From Pseudoruegeria aquimaris (GTDB taxonomy: Bacteria > Pseudomonadota > Alphaproteobacteria > Rhodobacterales > Rhodobacteraceae): a stretch of DNA of 64,000 bases. The translations under genes were made by a program, and so were the position numbers. Positions 25,748 to 35,221 of this stretch are shown piece by piece. Within the stretch, counting starts at the first letter, position 1. Every line of letters starts with the position of its first letter. The stretch spans positions 1 to 64,000 of the forward strand of contig NZ_FWFQ01000007.1 in the NCBI RefSeq assembly GCF_900172235.1, read 5' to 3'. The notes under the pieces are model-generated. The model saw nothing but the letters and a program-made list of their open reading frames with translations. It searched no databases and was not told where the DNA came from.

Positions 25748-26155
25748 ATGCGAAAGAAGAAGAACAGCGAATTTCTGACGGAAGTCGAACTGGAATTCAT
25801 GTCCGAGCTCTGGGAGTTGGGGGAGGGATCCGTGCGTGACGTGCTTGAGCGCCTCGCGCCGGAACGCAACCTGGCCTACACGTCCGGTGCCACGATCCTG
25901 CGCATACTCGAGAAAAAGGGATTCGTGAAAAGCACGAAGCAGGGCAAGACGTTCATCTACCGACCGCTTCTGACCAAGGACGCTTATCAATCGAAATCCC
26001 TGAAAAATCTGTCCGAGAAACTCTTCGACGATACCCCGGCCTCGCTGGTGGCGCGCCTCGTGGATGATTTCGAACTGTCGGACAATGATTTTGAGGAACT
26101 TCGAGCGTTGTTGGACAGGAGAATGAAAGATGGAAACGGTCCGTCCGATCTTTGA
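25748..26155 (+). CDS. BlaI/MecI-family transcriptional repressor
   Basis: A 135-residue winged-helix repressor. The N-terminal domain matches BlaI/MecI/CopY: LTEVELEFMSELWELGEGSVRDVLERL, then LAYTSGATILRILEKKGFV and the wing TKQGKTFIYRPLLT. The C-terminal helix pair mediates dimerisation. It overlaps the BlaR1-like gene by 26 bases, the usual sensor-repressor arrangement. The upstream region is AT-rich but lacks the TACA/TGTA dyads recognised by staphylococcal BlaI. The regulated gene is not evident; candidates are the pair itself and distant genes. Confidence 0.9.
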   Translation: MRKKKNSEFLTEVELEFMSELWELGEGSVRDVLERLAPERNLAYTSGATILRILEKKGFVKSTKQGKTFIYRPLLTKDAYQSKSLKNLSEKLFDDTPASLVARLVDDFELSDNDFEELRALLDRRMKDGNGPSDL

Positions 26156-27257
26156 AGCGTTCGTCGACGTCAACATCGTCCTCGCGCTTTCGGTGATCCT
26201 CTGGATGGGGATCAGGCATCTCATGGATCGCAGCCCCCTTCGGCACGCCTACGGGCTGAAGCTGCAAATGCTCAACGGCCTTGCGTTGGCCGTTCTGCTC
26301 ACCCCCTTCGTGGCCCTGCTCTACGGGAAGGCCAAGCTGCTTCTGGGCATCGGCCGCGACCCGCTGAATTTCTCCGATCTCCTGGTGGCCAGCTATCTGA
26401 AGGGCGGAATCGCCCTGAAGGCCAGCCAGTTCGAGGCCCTGTTGGCCTGGCGGAGCGAGGCGACGGAACACTTCCTGCTGCGTGACACCCCCGTCTGGCT
26501 GGCGCTGTTCTCGGTCCTGGTGCTGGGGGCGCTGTTCCATGCGGCCCATCTCGCCGTCCAGATCTTCCGGCTCCGCCGCACCATGGCCGACTGCCACGAG
26601 TGGCGCCGCATGGGCCGGCTTTCGCTGCTGGTGTCCGATCACGTGGCGGTGCCCTTTTCCACGCGCGGGCTTCGCCGGCGCTACGTGGTTCTTCCGGCGG
26701 GCCTGCTGACGCGCCCGACCGATCTGAAGCTGGTCCTGCGCCACGAGTTGCAGCACCTGCGCCAGAACGATGTCGAGTGGGAGATCCTGCTCGAATGCGC
26801 CCGCCCGTTCTTTTTCTGGAACCCGGCCTACCGGCTGCTCAAGCGCGAGGTCGAAGTGCTGCGCGAACTGGCCTGCGATCAGCAGGTGGTCACGCGCCGC
26901 GGCACCGATCTGCGCGCCTATTGCGATTGCCTGCTGCGCGCCTGCCGCCGGGGCTTTTCCCAGCAGGCGCAGCCGATGGACGTTCCGGTGGTGACGCTTG
27001 TGGAAGTGCGGCGTTCGTGGTTCGGGCAGGGCTCCAGCCAACGCCTGCGCGACCGGATGCTGACGATGTTCGACCACCGCGATTTCGGCGCCGGCGTGGG
27101 CCGCCTGCGGCACCTCTCTCTGCTGTTCTGTGCCGTGCTGATGCTCGTGGTGATCGGGATGCAGAAACCGGCGGACTGGAGCCATGACCGGCTGATGCTG
27201 GACGCGATCGTCAACCTGGAGCAGCTCAACAAGCACAACACCTTCGGCCGGCCCTGA
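26130..27257 (+). CDS. BlaR1/MecR1-type membrane metalloprotease (M56) without sensor domain
   Basis: The 375-residue product has about four membrane helices around a zinc metalloprotease site: HELQH (205-209), with a downstream glutamate in LRELACD (around 246) and the conserved WNPAYRLLKREVE before it. In BlaR1, activation of this protease leads to cleavage of BlaI. Unlike BlaR1, which has about 600 residues, there is no C-terminal penicillin-binding sensor; the protein ends soon after the last helix (LLFCAVLMLVVIGM) with about 45 residues outside. The inducing signal must therefore differ or come from a partner. The start is inside the blaI-like 3' end. Confidence 0.88.
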   Translation: METVRPIFEAFVDVNIVLALSVILWMGIRHLMDRSPLRHAYGLKLQMLNGLALAVLLTPFVALLYGKAKLLLGIGRDPLNFSDLLVASYLKGGIALKASQFEALLAWRSEATEHFLLRDTPVWLALFSVLVLGALFHAAHLAVQIFRLRRTMADCHEWRRMGRLSLLVSDHVAVPFSTRGLRRRYVVLPAGLLTRPTDLKLVLRHELQHLRQNDVEWEILLECARPFFFWNPAYRLLKREVEVLRELACDQQVVTRRGTDLRAYCDCLLRACRRGFSQQAQPMDVPVVTLVEVRRSWFGQGSSQRLRDRMLTMFDHRDFGAGVGRLRHLSLLFCAVLMLVVIGMQKPADWSHDRLMLDAIVNLEQLNKHNTFGRP

Positions 27258-27281
27258 GCCGCCGGGGCACCCAAGAAAAAA

Positions 27282-27300
27282 GCGGGGCCATGCGCCCCGC
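27282..27300. terminator. Strong intrinsic terminator between the BlaR1-like gene and tal
   Basis: GCGGGGC-CATGC-GCCCCGC is a perfect 7-bp stem. On the minus strand it is followed by TTTTTTCTTGG, a clear U-tract ending tal; on the plus strand the tail TTCTGCTGTT is weaker, so it may partly serve both. Confidence 0.85.
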
Positions 27301-27332
27301 TTCTGCTGTTCACAGGCCTTTTCGGCGTGGCG

Positions 27333-28280
27333 TCACGCCTCCGCCAGTGCGGCCTCGATCATCGCGTAGAGCTTCTCGGTATCCTTGTTGAAGTTCCGGA
27401 TGCCCTCGGCCAGCTTTTCGGTGGCCATCGGATCCTCGTTCATCGCCCAGCGGAAATCGGCTTCCGTCATCGGGATCTCGGCGACGCCGGAGGCCTGTGC
27501 CGGATCCAGCTTGCGCGGCAGTTCGCCTTCATCGGCGGCGAGTTCCTGCAGCAGCGCCGGCGAGATCGTCAGACGGTCACAGCCCGCCAGCGCTTCGATC
27601 TGGCCGGTGTTGCGGAAAGAGGCGCCCATGACAATCGTCTTGATGCCGTTGGACTTGTAGTAATCGTAGATGCCGCGCACCGAGAGCACGCCCGGATCTT
27701 CTTCCGGCGTGTAGGTGCGGCCTTCCGCCTTGCCGTACCAATCGGTGATCCGCCCCACGAAGGGAGAGATCAGGAACACGCCGGCATTGGCGCAGGCGAT
27801 GGCCTGGGCCTTGGAGAAGATCAGCGTCAGGTTGCACTGGATGTCTTCCTGCTCCAGCACGCGGGCGGCTTCGATGCCTTCCCAGGTTGCGGCGAGCTTG
27901 ATCAGGATGCGATCGCGCTTGATGCCGCGCGCCTCGTAGGCGGCGATGATGGCGCGGGCCTTGGCGATGGAGGCTTCGGTGTCGAAGGAAAGGCGGGCGT
28001 CCACCTCGGTCGAGACGCGGCCCGGCACGAGCTTGCACAGCTCGGCGCCCACGGTCACCGTCAGATCGTCGGCGATGGCGGTGACGGCGTTTTCCTTGCC
28101 CTTGCCGGCGGCCACGGCGGCTTTGAACGCCTCGGCGAAATCATCGCTCTGCAGTGCCTTCAGAACGATGGAGGGGTTGGTGGTGCAATCCTCGGGCTTC
28201 AGTGCGGCCACGGCGCCGACGTCGCCGGTATCGGCAACGACGATCGTCATTTCGCGCAGTTGATCAAGCTTGCTGGCCAT
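27333..28280 (-). CDS. tal: Transaldolase
   Basis: A 315-residue TalA/TalB-type transaldolase of the pentose phosphate pathway. The Schiff-base lysine lies in [12 protein letters not shown] (Lys128) and Asp17 in [18 protein letters not shown] and [15 protein letters not shown] are the family signatures. It transfers a dihydroxyacetone unit between sedoheptulose 7-phosphate and glyceraldehyde 3-phosphate. Full length for this subfamily. It stands alone between a terminator and the nucleotide-sugar epimerase. Confidence 0.96.
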   Translation of the reverse strand: MASKLDQLREMTIVVADTGDVGAVAALKPEDCTTNPSIVLKALQSDDFAEAFKAAVAAGKGKENAVTAIADDLTVTVGAELCKLVPGRVSTEVDARLSFDTEASIAKARAIIAAYEARGIKRDRILIKLAATWEGIEAARVLEQEDIQCNLTLIFSKAQAIACANAGVFLISPFVGRITDWYGKAEGRTYTPEEDPGVLSVRGIYDYYKSNGIKTIVMGASFRNTGQIEALAGCDRLTISPALLQELAADEGELPRKLDPAQASGVAEIPMTEADFRWAMNEDPMATEKLAEGIRNFNKDTEKLYAMIEAALAEA

Positions 28281-28429
28281 GTTCGGGCGTCTCCTCTGGC
28301 GGCAATGTGCGGGTTCGCTCCGCTTCTACATCCGTTGCGCGCAACGGTCCATGCGGCACGGGGCCAAAACCCGTGAAATCCGCGTGAAACCGTGCCTGAA
28401 GGGGGCAAACCAGGCCGCGGGGGCTGGTT

Positions 28430-29455
28430 TCAGCGCCTCTGCGGGGCGTAATCGGCTTTGTACCACTCGACGAAAGCCTTCACGCCCTCCGCCAGTTCGG
28501 TGCGCGGGATCGGCCCGACGAGATGGCGCAGCAGCTTGTCGTCGGCCCAGGTCGCGGGCACGTCGCCGGGCTGCATCTCCATGAAGTTCTTTTCCGCTTC
28601 CTGCCCCAGCGCGGCCTCGATGGCCTCGATGAAAGTGCCAAGGGCGCTGGGGGCACCATTGCCGATGTTCACCACGCGCCACGGGGCGACGGGGGAGAGG
28701 CTGTCCACTTCGGCGATGTCTTCAGGCGAAGCCGGGCGCTCGGGCGCGACGTCGATCAGGCGGCGGATGCCTTCGACGAGATCGTCGATGTAGGTGAAAT
28801 CGCGCTGCATGTTGCCGTGGTTGTAGACGTCGATCGGGCGGCCTTCGAGAATGGCGGAGGTGAACTTGAACAGCGCCATGTCGGGCCGGCCCCAGGGGCC
28901 GTAGACGGTGAAGAAGCGGAACATGGTGGTGGGCAGCCCGTAGAGATGGGCATAGGAATGGGCCATCGCCTCGGTGGCCTTCTTGGTGGCCGCGTAGAAG
29001 GACATCTGCAGATCGGCCTTGTCGGTTTCCGCGTAGGGCATATCGGTGTTGGCCCCGAACACCGAGGAGGTGGAGGCCAGCAGCATATGCGCGGGCGGAT
29101 GGGCGCGGGCGGCTTCCAGAAGTTCGAAGGTGCCCACGAGGTTGGCCTCGACGTAGGAGCGCGGCGCGTCGATCGAGTAGCGCACGCCGGCCTGTGCGGC
29201 GAGGTGGATCACCACGTCCGGCTTGTGGGTGGCGAAGATCTCCATCAGCGCGCCCGGCTTTTCAAGCCGTTTCTCGATGGCCGTGAAACCCGGTGTCTGC
29301 AGCAGCATGGCATGGCGGCGGTGTTTGAGCGACACGTCGTAGTAATCCGTCATGGCATCGAGCCCGATGACGGTGAACCCATCGGCCAGCAGGCGCTTGC
29401 AGGTGTGGAACCCGATGAACCCGGCGGACCCGGTGACGAAAGCAACGCGCGACAT
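28430..29455 (-). CDS. NAD-dependent UDP-glucuronate 4-epimerase-like enzyme
   Basis: A 341-residue extended SDR. Rossmann motif TGSAGFIGFH (8-17); substrate/catalytic strand ASTSSVFG with the serine/threonine; active-site Y-x-x-x-K within SFYAATKKATE; and the sugar-nucleotide segment FRFFTVYGPWGRPDMALFKF, typical of UDP-glucuronate/UDP-galacturonate epimerases (capsular or LPS sugars). The start at 29455 places MSRVAFVTGSAG directly at the dinucleotide fold. It has no polysaccharide genes next to it in this window, so the downstream use of the sugar is unknown. Confidence 0.9.
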   Translation of the reverse strand: MSRVAFVTGSAGFIGFHTCKRLLADGFTVIGLDAMTDYYDVSLKHRRHAMLLQTPGFTAIEKRLEKPGALMEIFATHKPDVVIHLAAQAGVRYSIDAPRSYVEANLVGTFELLEAARAHPPAHMLLASTSSVFGANTDMPYAETDKADLQMSFYAATKKATEAMAHSYAHLYGLPTTMFRFFTVYGPWGRPDMALFKFTSAILEGRPIDVYNHGNMQRDFTYIDDLVEGIRRLIDVAPERPASPEDIAEVDSLSPVAPWRVVNIGNGAPSALGTFIEAIEAALGQEAEKNFMEMQPGDVPATWADDKLLRHLVGPIPRTELAEGVKAFVEWYKADYAPQRR

Positions 29456-29707
29456 GGCAACCTCCTGCGACTCGTTTTGCGCCGCACCATAGGCATGCGC
29501 CGCGCCGAGCACAGCCAAAAGCCGGGGCCTGCGCTTCGAGAAGGCGCTCAACCGTGTCATTCCGGCCAGATCGCGTCATTTCTGCACCTGCGAACGGGGT
29601 GCGGGGTGGCCTGCGAGCGCTCACGCCAGTAAACGCGGGAGCGAAAACCGCGAACCGGACGGGTGCCGCGCGCACCCGCGACGCTCCAGACCAGATGGAG
29701 ATTCCCT

Positions 29708-31210
29708 GTGAAAGCAGACACACTTTCAACGCTCCGCCAGGATTGGCTCGGCAACGTCCGCGCCGATCTTCTGGCCGGGCTCGTCGTGGCGCTGGCCCTC
29801 ATCCCCGAAGCCATCGCCTTCTCGATCATCGCCGGGGTCGATCCGAAGATCGGCCTCTACGCCTCCTTCTCGATTGCGGTGATCACCGCCATTGCAGGTG
29901 GCCGGCCGGGCATGATCTCCGCCGCCACGGCCGCCACCGCCGTGCTGATGGTGACGCTGGTGAAGGATCACGGACTGCAATACCTGCTGGCCGCCACCGT
30001 ATTGGCGGGCCTGCTTCAGATCGTCTGCGGCTTGCTGAAACTCGGCAACCTGATGCGCTTCGTCTCCAAATCGGTGATGACGGGCTTCGTCAACGCGCTG
30101 GCGATCCTGATCTTCCTTGCACAGCTGCCCGAGATGGACCTGCGCAACGAGGGCGTCACCTTGCTGACGTGGATCATGATCGCCGCCGGCCTGGCCATCA
30201 TCTACCTCTTCCCGCTGATCACCAAGGCGATCCCCAGCCCGCTGGTGACGATCATCGTGCTGACGACGTTGGCGATGGTGCTGGGGCTCGACGTGCGCAC
30301 CGTGGGTGACATGGGCGAACTGCCTGACACGCTGCCCGTGTTCCTGATCCCGGACATTCCGCTGAACCTCGAAACCCTGCGCATCATCCTGCCCGTCTCC
30401 GCCGCTATCGCCGTGGTGGGCCTGCTGGAAAGCCTGATGACGGCGCAGCTCGTGGATGACCTGACCGACACCAAATCCGACAAGAACCGTGAATGCGTCG
30501 GGCAGGGGCTGGCCAATACCGCCACCGGCTTCATCGGCGGCATGGCGGGCTGTGCCATGATCGGCCAATCCATGATCAACGTGAAATCCGGCGGGCGCGG
30601 GCGGCTTTCCTGCTTTGCCGCCGGCGTGTTCCTGCTGATCCTGATCGTCGGGCTGGGCGATCTGGTGGCCCAGATCCCGATGCCCGCGCTGGTGTCGATC
30701 ATGATCATGGTCTCGATCGGGACGTTCTCTTGGTCTTCCCTGAAGAACCTGAAGGAGCATCCGCGCCCCTCCTCCATCGTGATGGTGGCGACCGTGCTGG
30801 TGACCGTCTTCTCCCACAACCTCGCCATCGGCGTTCTGACGGGCGTGCTGCTCTCGGGCATCTTCTTCGCCTGGAAGATCGCTGCGGTCTTCCGCATCAC
30901 CAGCGTGCTTTCCGAGGACGGGCGCAAGCGCACCTACACGGTGGAAGGGCAGCTGTTCTTTGCCACCGCGCCCGACATCGCCGAAGCCTTCGACTTCAAC
31001 GAGGTGCTCGACGAGGTGGTGATCGATGTGAGCCGTGCGCATATCTGGGATATTTCCGCCGTCTCCGCGATTGATATGGTGGTGCTGAAGTTCCGCCGCG
31101 AAGGCGCCGACGTGCGCATCATCGGCATGAACGAAGCCAGCGAAACCCTGATGGGGCGTCTGGCCGAACACGACAAGCCCGGCGCGCTCGAGCGCCTGAT
31201 GGGCCACTGA
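29708..31210 (+). CDS. SulP/SLC26-family anion permease with STAS domain
   Basis: A 500-residue transporter with a long hydrophobic domain of 10-14 helices and a C-terminal cytoplasmic STAS domain (about residues 410-500: [16 protein letters not shown] ... [26 protein letters not shown]). The conserved [27 protein letters not shown] lies at the start of the membrane domain. SulP members move sulfate, bicarbonate or other anions; the ion is not evident. A GTG start at 29708 was chosen because GATGGAG lies 7 bases upstream; a GTG at 29663 is possible. The universal stress gene begins 11 bases downstream, so they form an operon. Confidence 0.9.
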   Translation: MKADTLSTLRQDWLGNVRADLLAGLVVALALIPEAIAFSIIAGVDPKIGLYASFSIAVITAIAGGRPGMISAATAATAVLMVTLVKDHGLQYLLAATVLAGLLQIVCGLLKLGNLMRFVSKSVMTGFVNALAILIFLAQLPEMDLRNEGVTLLTWIMIAAGLAIIYLFPLITKAIPSPLVTIIVLTTLAMVLGLDVRTVGDMGELPDTLPVFLIPDIPLNLETLRIILPVSAAIAVVGLLESLMTAQLVDDLTDTKSDKNRECVGQGLANTATGFIGGMAGCAMIGQSMINVKSGGRGRLSCFAAGVFLLILIVGLGDLVAQIPMPALVSIMIMVSIGTFSWSSLKNLKEHPRPSSIVMVATVLVTVFSHNLAIGVLTGVLLSGIFFAWKIAAVFRITSVLSEDGRKRTYTVEGQLFFATAPDIAEAFDFNEVLDEVVIDVSRAHIWDISAVSAIDMVVLKFRREGADVRIIGMNEASETLMGRLAEHDKPGALERLMGH

Positions 31211-31221
31211 GGGAGGGGCGA

Positions 31222-32070
31222 ATGTCCAAGATCATCGCATTGGTGGATGGCTCCACCTACTCGGAAAGCGTCTGCGACTACGCCGCCTGGGTGGCCACGC
31301 GCAAAGGGAGCTCCGTCGAGGTGCTGCATGTGCTTGGCCGCCGGGAAGGTGTGCAGAGCAACCTGTCGGGCAACATCGGGCTCGGCGCGCGCAGCAAGCT
31401 GATGGAAGAACTGGCGGAACTCGACATGGCCAAGGCCAAACTGGCCCAGAAGCGCGGACGCGCCATACTGGAGGACGCCGAGGCCCGTCTCCGGGCCGAT
31501 GGGGTCGAGACAGTCACCACGCGCCTGCGCCACGGCGACCTGGTGGAAGAAGCCACGGCGGCCGAGGAGGGCGCGGACCTGATCGTCATCGGCAAGCGTG
31601 GCGAGGGGGCGGATTTCGCCAAGGGGCATCTGGGCAGCAACCTGGAGCGCGTGGTGCGCGCGAGCCGGATCCCTGTGCTGGTGGCCTCGCGGGCGTTCAA
31701 GCCGGTCGAGCGTTTCCTCATCGCCTATGATGGCTCCCCGGCTGCGATGCGCGCGGTGGATCACATCGCGCGGTCCGACGTGTTCGGCGGGCTGGAAGCC
31801 TGCCTGCTGACGGTCGGCGAGGAAGAGGCCAAGGCACGGCGGGCGCTGGAGGGGGCAGAAGCGATGCTGAAGGGGGCGGGCTACGCGGTGTCTTCGCAGA
31901 TTGCCCGCGGCAACCCGAAAACCGTGATCGCCGAACAGGTGAAGGCGCAGGGCGCGGATCTTCTGATGATGGGGGCCTATTCGGCCTCCCGTCTGCGCAG
32001 CCTGATCATCGGCTCCACCACGAGCGAAATGATCCGCGGCTGCCAGGTGCCGATCCTGCTGTTCAGGTAG
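31222..32070 (+). CDS. Tandem-domain universal stress protein (UspA family)
   Basis: The 282-residue protein contains two Usp domains. The first spans about 1-150, with the nucleotide loop degenerate (LVDGSTYSES at the start and GKRGEGADFAKGHLGSNLERVVRASRIPVLV). The second spans about 160-282, starting FLIAYDGSPAAMRAVDH and ending GAYSASRLRSLIIGSTTSEMIRGCQVPILLF, which retains the GxS-TxxM-type ATP-binding pattern. Usp proteins bind ATP and accumulate under stress. Pairing with SulP permeases is recurrent and suggests regulation of the transporter. Ribosome site GGGAGGGG. Confidence 0.9.
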   Translation: MSKIIALVDGSTYSESVCDYAAWVATRKGSSVEVLHVLGRREGVQSNLSGNIGLGARSKLMEELAELDMAKAKLAQKRGRAILEDAEARLRADGVETVTTRLRHGDLVEEATAAEEGADLIVIGKRGEGADFAKGHLGSNLERVVRASRIPVLVASRAFKPVERFLIAYDGSPAAMRAVDHIARSDVFGGLEACLLTVGEEEAKARRALEGAEAMLKGAGYAVSSQIARGNPKTVIAEQVKAQGADLLMMGAYSASRLRSLIIGSTTSEMIRGCQVPILLFR

Positions 32071-32072
32071 CG

Positions 32073-32132
32073 GGTGGGGGCGCTGCCCCCGTCGCCTGCG
32101 GCGACTCCCCCGAGGTACTTGAGGCGAGAGGA
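32073..32132. repeat. GC-rich hairpin repeat, copy A
   Basis: GGGTGGGGGCGCTGCCCCC, then a hairpin GTCGCC-TGC-GGCGAC, then TCCCCCGAGGTACTTGAGGC GAGAGG. The reverse complement of 39081-39143 has the same outer blocks but a different inner stem, still perfectly paired around TGC. Located directly after the universal stress gene and beside the helicase terminator. Confidence 0.8.
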
Positions 32133-32134
32133 AA

Positions 32135-32158
32135 GGGGCGGTTCATGCGAGCCGCCCC
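32135..32158 (-). terminator. Probable terminator of the DEAD-box helicase gene
   Basis: On the minus strand GGGGCGG-ctcgcatgaa-CCGCCCC is followed by TTTCCTCT, 27 bases after the helicase stop. The U-tract is short, so confidence is moderate. It abuts repeat copy A. Confidence 0.5.
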
Positions 32159-32184
32159 ATTGCGTTGCTTTGGTGTGGCCCCGT

Positions 32185-33465
32185 TCAGGCCGCGCGACGT
32201 TTCTGGTGGCGTCTGCGCTGCGGCTTGCCTTGCGCGTGTGCACCGCCCGGTTTGCCTGCGGATTTCGCGAAACCCGGTTTTCCACCCCGGCGCGGCCCGC
32301 CGCGGCGGCGGCCTTTGGAGGGGGCTTCTTCTTCCTCGGGGCGTTCACCACCGGCCACTTCGATCGAGCGCTTCATCAGCTTCTCGATGTCCTTCAGGCG
32401 GCCCAGTTCGGCGCCACCCACGAGGGAGACGGCCTTGCCCGCCTTCCCGGCGCGCGCGGTGCGGCCGATGCGGTGGACGTAGTTCTCGGGCACTTCCGGC
32501 AGTTCGTAGTTGTAGACGAAACGCACGCCCGGGATGTCGATCCCGCGGGCGGCCACGTCGGTGGCGACGAGGATGCGGGCCTTGCCATCGCGGAAGGCGC
32601 GGATGGCGCGGTCGCGCTGGCCCTGGCTTTTGTTGCCGTGGATGGATTCGGCCGGGTAGCCCCGATCCTCGAGGTGTTTCTTCAGTTTCTCGGCGCCGTG
32701 CTTGGTGCGGCAGAAGACGAGCGCGAGCTCCTCCGGGTGGGTGTCGAGCATCTCTTTCAGGAGATCGTATTTCCCCTTCCCGCCCACGAAGTGGAGGCTC
32801 TGGTCGATCTTCTCGGCGGCCATGCCCGGCGGGTTGACCTGCACCTTTTTCGGGCGGTCGAGATAGGCCTGGCTGAGTTCTTCCATCTGCTTTGGCATGG
32901 TGGCGGAGAACAGCATCGTCTGCCGTTCCTCGGCCAGCATCTGTGCGATCTTGCGCAGCGCGTGGATGAAACCGAGGTCCAGCATCTGGTCGGCTTCGTC
33001 GAGCACGAGGAAATGCGCGGTGTCGAGGCGCACGGCCTTGCGGTCCGTCAGGTCGATCAGGCGGCCGGGCGTGGCGACAAGGATGTCGGTGCCGCGCGAC
33101 AGGAACTGGATCTGCTTGTTGATCGAGGCGCCGCCGACGACGGTATGCACCTTGAGCGGGGTGCCCTGAACATAGGCCTTCAGGTTCTCGGCGATCTGGT
33201 TGACCAGCTCCCGGGTCGGGGCCAGAACCAGCGCCTTCACCGTTTTAGGATCGGGTTTGCCGAACTGGCCGAGCAGGTGGTTGACGAGCGGCAGGCCGAA
33301 GGCGGCCGTCTTGCCGGTGCCCGTCTGGGCGAGGCCCATCACGTCATGGCCGTTGAGCACATGGGGGATGGCCTGGGATTGAATGGGGGTGGGTTTGTCG
33401 TAGCCCGCTGCTTCGATGGCGGCGAGCAGCTTGGGGTGAAGCCCCAGCTCTTTGAACGTGGTCAC
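32185..33465 (-). CDS. DEAD-box ATP-dependent RNA helicase (RhlE-like)
   Basis: A 426-residue helicase with all core motifs: the Q motif (PTPIQSQAIP), I AQTGTGKTAAFG, Ia PTRELVNQ, Ib TPGRLIDL, II VLDEADQML, III SATMP, and in domain 2 ARILVATDVAARGIDIPGV (V) and HRIGRTARAGKAG (VI). The C-terminal 60 residues are highly basic (SKGRRRGGPRRGGKPG), suited to RNA binding. Such enzymes aid ribosome assembly and RNA decay, often in the cold. The GTG start at 33465 is backed by AAAGGAAAGG seven bases upstream. Confidence 0.94.
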   Translation of the reverse strand: MTTFKELGLHPKLLAAIEAAGYDKPTPIQSQAIPHVLNGHDVMGLAQTGTGKTAAFGLPLVNHLLGQFGKPDPKTVKALVLAPTRELVNQIAENLKAYVQGTPLKVHTVVGGASINKQIQFLSRGTDILVATPGRLIDLTDRKAVRLDTAHFLVLDEADQMLDLGFIHALRKIAQMLAEERQTMLFSATMPKQMEELSQAYLDRPKKVQVNPPGMAAEKIDQSLHFVGGKGKYDLLKEMLDTHPEELALVFCRTKHGAEKLKKHLEDRGYPAESIHGNKSQGQRDRAIRAFRDGKARILVATDVAARGIDIPGVRFVYNYELPEVPENYVHRIGRTARAGKAGKAVSLVGGAELGRLKDIEKLMKRSIEVAGGERPEEEEAPSKGRRRGGPRRGGKPGFAKSAGKPGGAHAQGKPQRRRHQKRRAA

Positions 33466-33897
33466 GAAGACCTTTCCTTTCCGGCATGCTTTCGACATGC
33501 CCGGTCATGAACGAATGGCATTGGCTGCGCGAAACACGCAGGTGCCGAGCGTTGTTTGCGGTGCAATCCTGACCCGGCCACATCATGCGGCGGCAGGCCG
33601 ATCGAACCGTCAGAACCCCGCGTGAAATGGGAACTTGGGAAAACGCCCTGTCGAGAAAACAGGCCCGGGGCGAGAGCGGGCGGACGTGCCGGCTGTGGCG
33701 GCGGGGCTGCTCACGCGGCAGCCGATCCTGGTGGTTGATATGGGGCATGTACCGGGGGGTGTCAACGGTGCGGGTGGCGAAAGGGCCATGTTTCGCCGCG
33801 TTGCGGCATGTTTGCCGCCGGATTTCTTGCGAAACGGCCTTCCTTGCGCTAAGAGGCCGCGTCCTTCCCGGACATTGATTCAAAGGAGTCCCTGATA
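33466..33897. other. 432-base intergenic region with putative asd promoter
   Basis: No convincing gene is seen; open frames on both strands here are arginine-rich and lack ribosome sites. TTGCGA (33827-33832) and TAAGAG (33850-33855) with 17-base spacing, 42 bases before asd, form a plausible promoter. The stretch 33786-33820 contains two near-copies of CATGTTTCGCCGC. The helicase promoter must lie at the left end. Confidence 0.45.
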
Positions 33898-34920
33898 ATG
33901 GGTTACAAAGTCGCTGTCGTCGGCGCCACCGGTAACGTGGGCCGCGAAATGCTGAACATCCTGGCCGAGCGCCAGTTTCCCGTGGATGAGATCGTTGCGC
34001 TGGCTTCGCGCAAGTCTCTGGGCACAGAGGTCAGCTTTGGCGACAAGACACTCAAGACCAAGGATCTGGACACGTTCGATTTCACCGGTTTCGACATCGC
34101 GCTGTTCGCCATCGGCTCTTCCGCCACGAAGACCTATGCGCCGCGCGCCGCCGAGGCCGGCTGCCTGGTGATCGATAACTCCTCGCTCTACCGCTACGAC
34201 CCGGAAATCCCGCTGATCGTGCCGGAAGTGAACCCGCAGGCGGTCCACGACTACCGCAACAAGATGATCATCGCGAACCCCAACTGCTCCACCGCGCAGA
34301 TGGTGGTGGCGCTCAAGCCGCTGCACGATCGTGCGCGGATCAAGCGCGTCGTCGTCTCCACCTACCAGTCGGTATCCGGCGCCGGCAAGGAAGGCATGGA
34401 CGAACTGTGGGATCAGACCAAGGGCATGTACGTGCCCGGCCAGGAGCGCGATCCGTCGAAATTCACCAAGCAGATCGCCTTCAACGTGATCCCGCACATC
34501 GACGTCTTCATGGAAGACGGCACCACCAAGGAAGAGTGGAAGATGGTCGTGGAGACGAAGAAGATCGTCGATCCGGCGATCAAGGTCACGGCTACCTGCG
34601 TGCGCGTGCCGGTTTTCGTGGGCCACTCCGAGGCGATCAACATCGAGTTCGAGGAGTTCCTCGATGAGGATGAAGCCCGCGATATCCTTCGTGAAGCGCC
34701 GGGCATCATGGTGATCGACAAGCGCGAGGACGGCGGCTACGTGACGCCGGCGGAATGCGTCGGCGATTTCGCCACCTTCATCAGCCGGATCCGTCAGGAC
34801 AGCACCGTGGAGAACGGTCTGAACCTGTGGTGCGTCTCCGACAACCTGCGCAAGGGTGCGGCCCTGAACGCGGTGCAGATCGCCGAGCTCTACGGCCGCG
34901 AGATCTTGAAGAAGGGCTGA
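33898..34920 (+). CDS. asd: Aspartate-semialdehyde dehydrogenase
   Basis: A 340-residue enzyme making aspartate semialdehyde from aspartyl phosphate, at the branch to lysine/diaminopimelate, methionine and threonine. NADP-binding start GYKVAVVGATGNVGREML; catalytic Cys130 in IANPNCSTAQMV; phosphate/active-site segments STYQSVSGAGKEGMDEL and RVPVFVGHSEAINIEF with the histidine. Ribosome site AAAGGAG. Monocistronic: a terminator follows and a long gap precedes. Three further genes of the same pathway (dapD, dapE, dapF) lie elsewhere in the window. Confidence 0.97.
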   Translation: MGYKVAVVGATGNVGREMLNILAERQFPVDEIVALASRKSLGTEVSFGDKTLKTKDLDTFDFTGFDIALFAIGSSATKTYAPRAAEAGCLVIDNSSLYRYDPEIPLIVPEVNPQAVHDYRNKMIIANPNCSTAQMVVALKPLHDRARIKRVVVSTYQSVSGAGKEGMDELWDQTKGMYVPGQERDPSKFTKQIAFNVIPHIDVFMEDGTTKEEWKMVVETKKIVDPAIKVTATCVRVPVFVGHSEAINIEFEEFLDEDEARDILREAPGIMVIDKREDGGYVTPAECVGDFATFISRIRQDSTVENGLNLWCVSDNLRKGAALNAVQIAELYGREILKKG

Positions 34921-34948
34921 CGTCAGCCTAAATTGATGAAATGGGAGA

Positions 34949-34972
34949 AGGGGGCCTGCGCCCCCTTTTTTC
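34949..34972 (+). terminator. Intrinsic terminator of asd
   Basis: AGGGGGC-ctgc-GCCCCCT followed by TTTTT, 28 bases after the stop codon: a textbook stem and U-tract. The remaining 249 bases up to 35221 hold no feature I can support. Confidence 0.9.
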
Positions 34973-35221
34973 GTGCATCCACTCCACCCCGTTCGGGACG
35001 GCGGGGCAGGGCAGCGATCTCAGGGTTCACCTTTGATCAACGACGAAAGGTCGAAGCTGAAGGGATGCGGAGGGCATGAGCGGCGTCGCCTATCCGAAAG
35101 GCTGGGGCGCCATACCAAGGCCCCGGTGCGCCGGGGGGGCACAGGGGGCCAGACTGGCCGCCACGATCACGCCGCGAAAGCAGCCCGAAATGTGCCATAT
35201 TTGCAAGAGTAACTGTTGATC

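Noticed and set aside
25748-27257. Beta-lactam resistance operon
   Set aside because: The repressor and protease resemble BlaI/BlaR1, but the sensor domain and any beta-lactamase or PBP gene are missing.
28523-29632. Plus-strand open frame opposite the nucleotide-sugar epimerase
   Set aside because: Glycine/histidine/arginine-rich shadow of a clearly recognised minus-strand gene, with no ribosome site and no family resemblance.
33344-33883. Minus-strand frame in the gap between the helicase and asd
   Set aside because: Arginine-rich, no ribosome site, overlaps the helicase N-terminus in another frame and looks like a chance frame.
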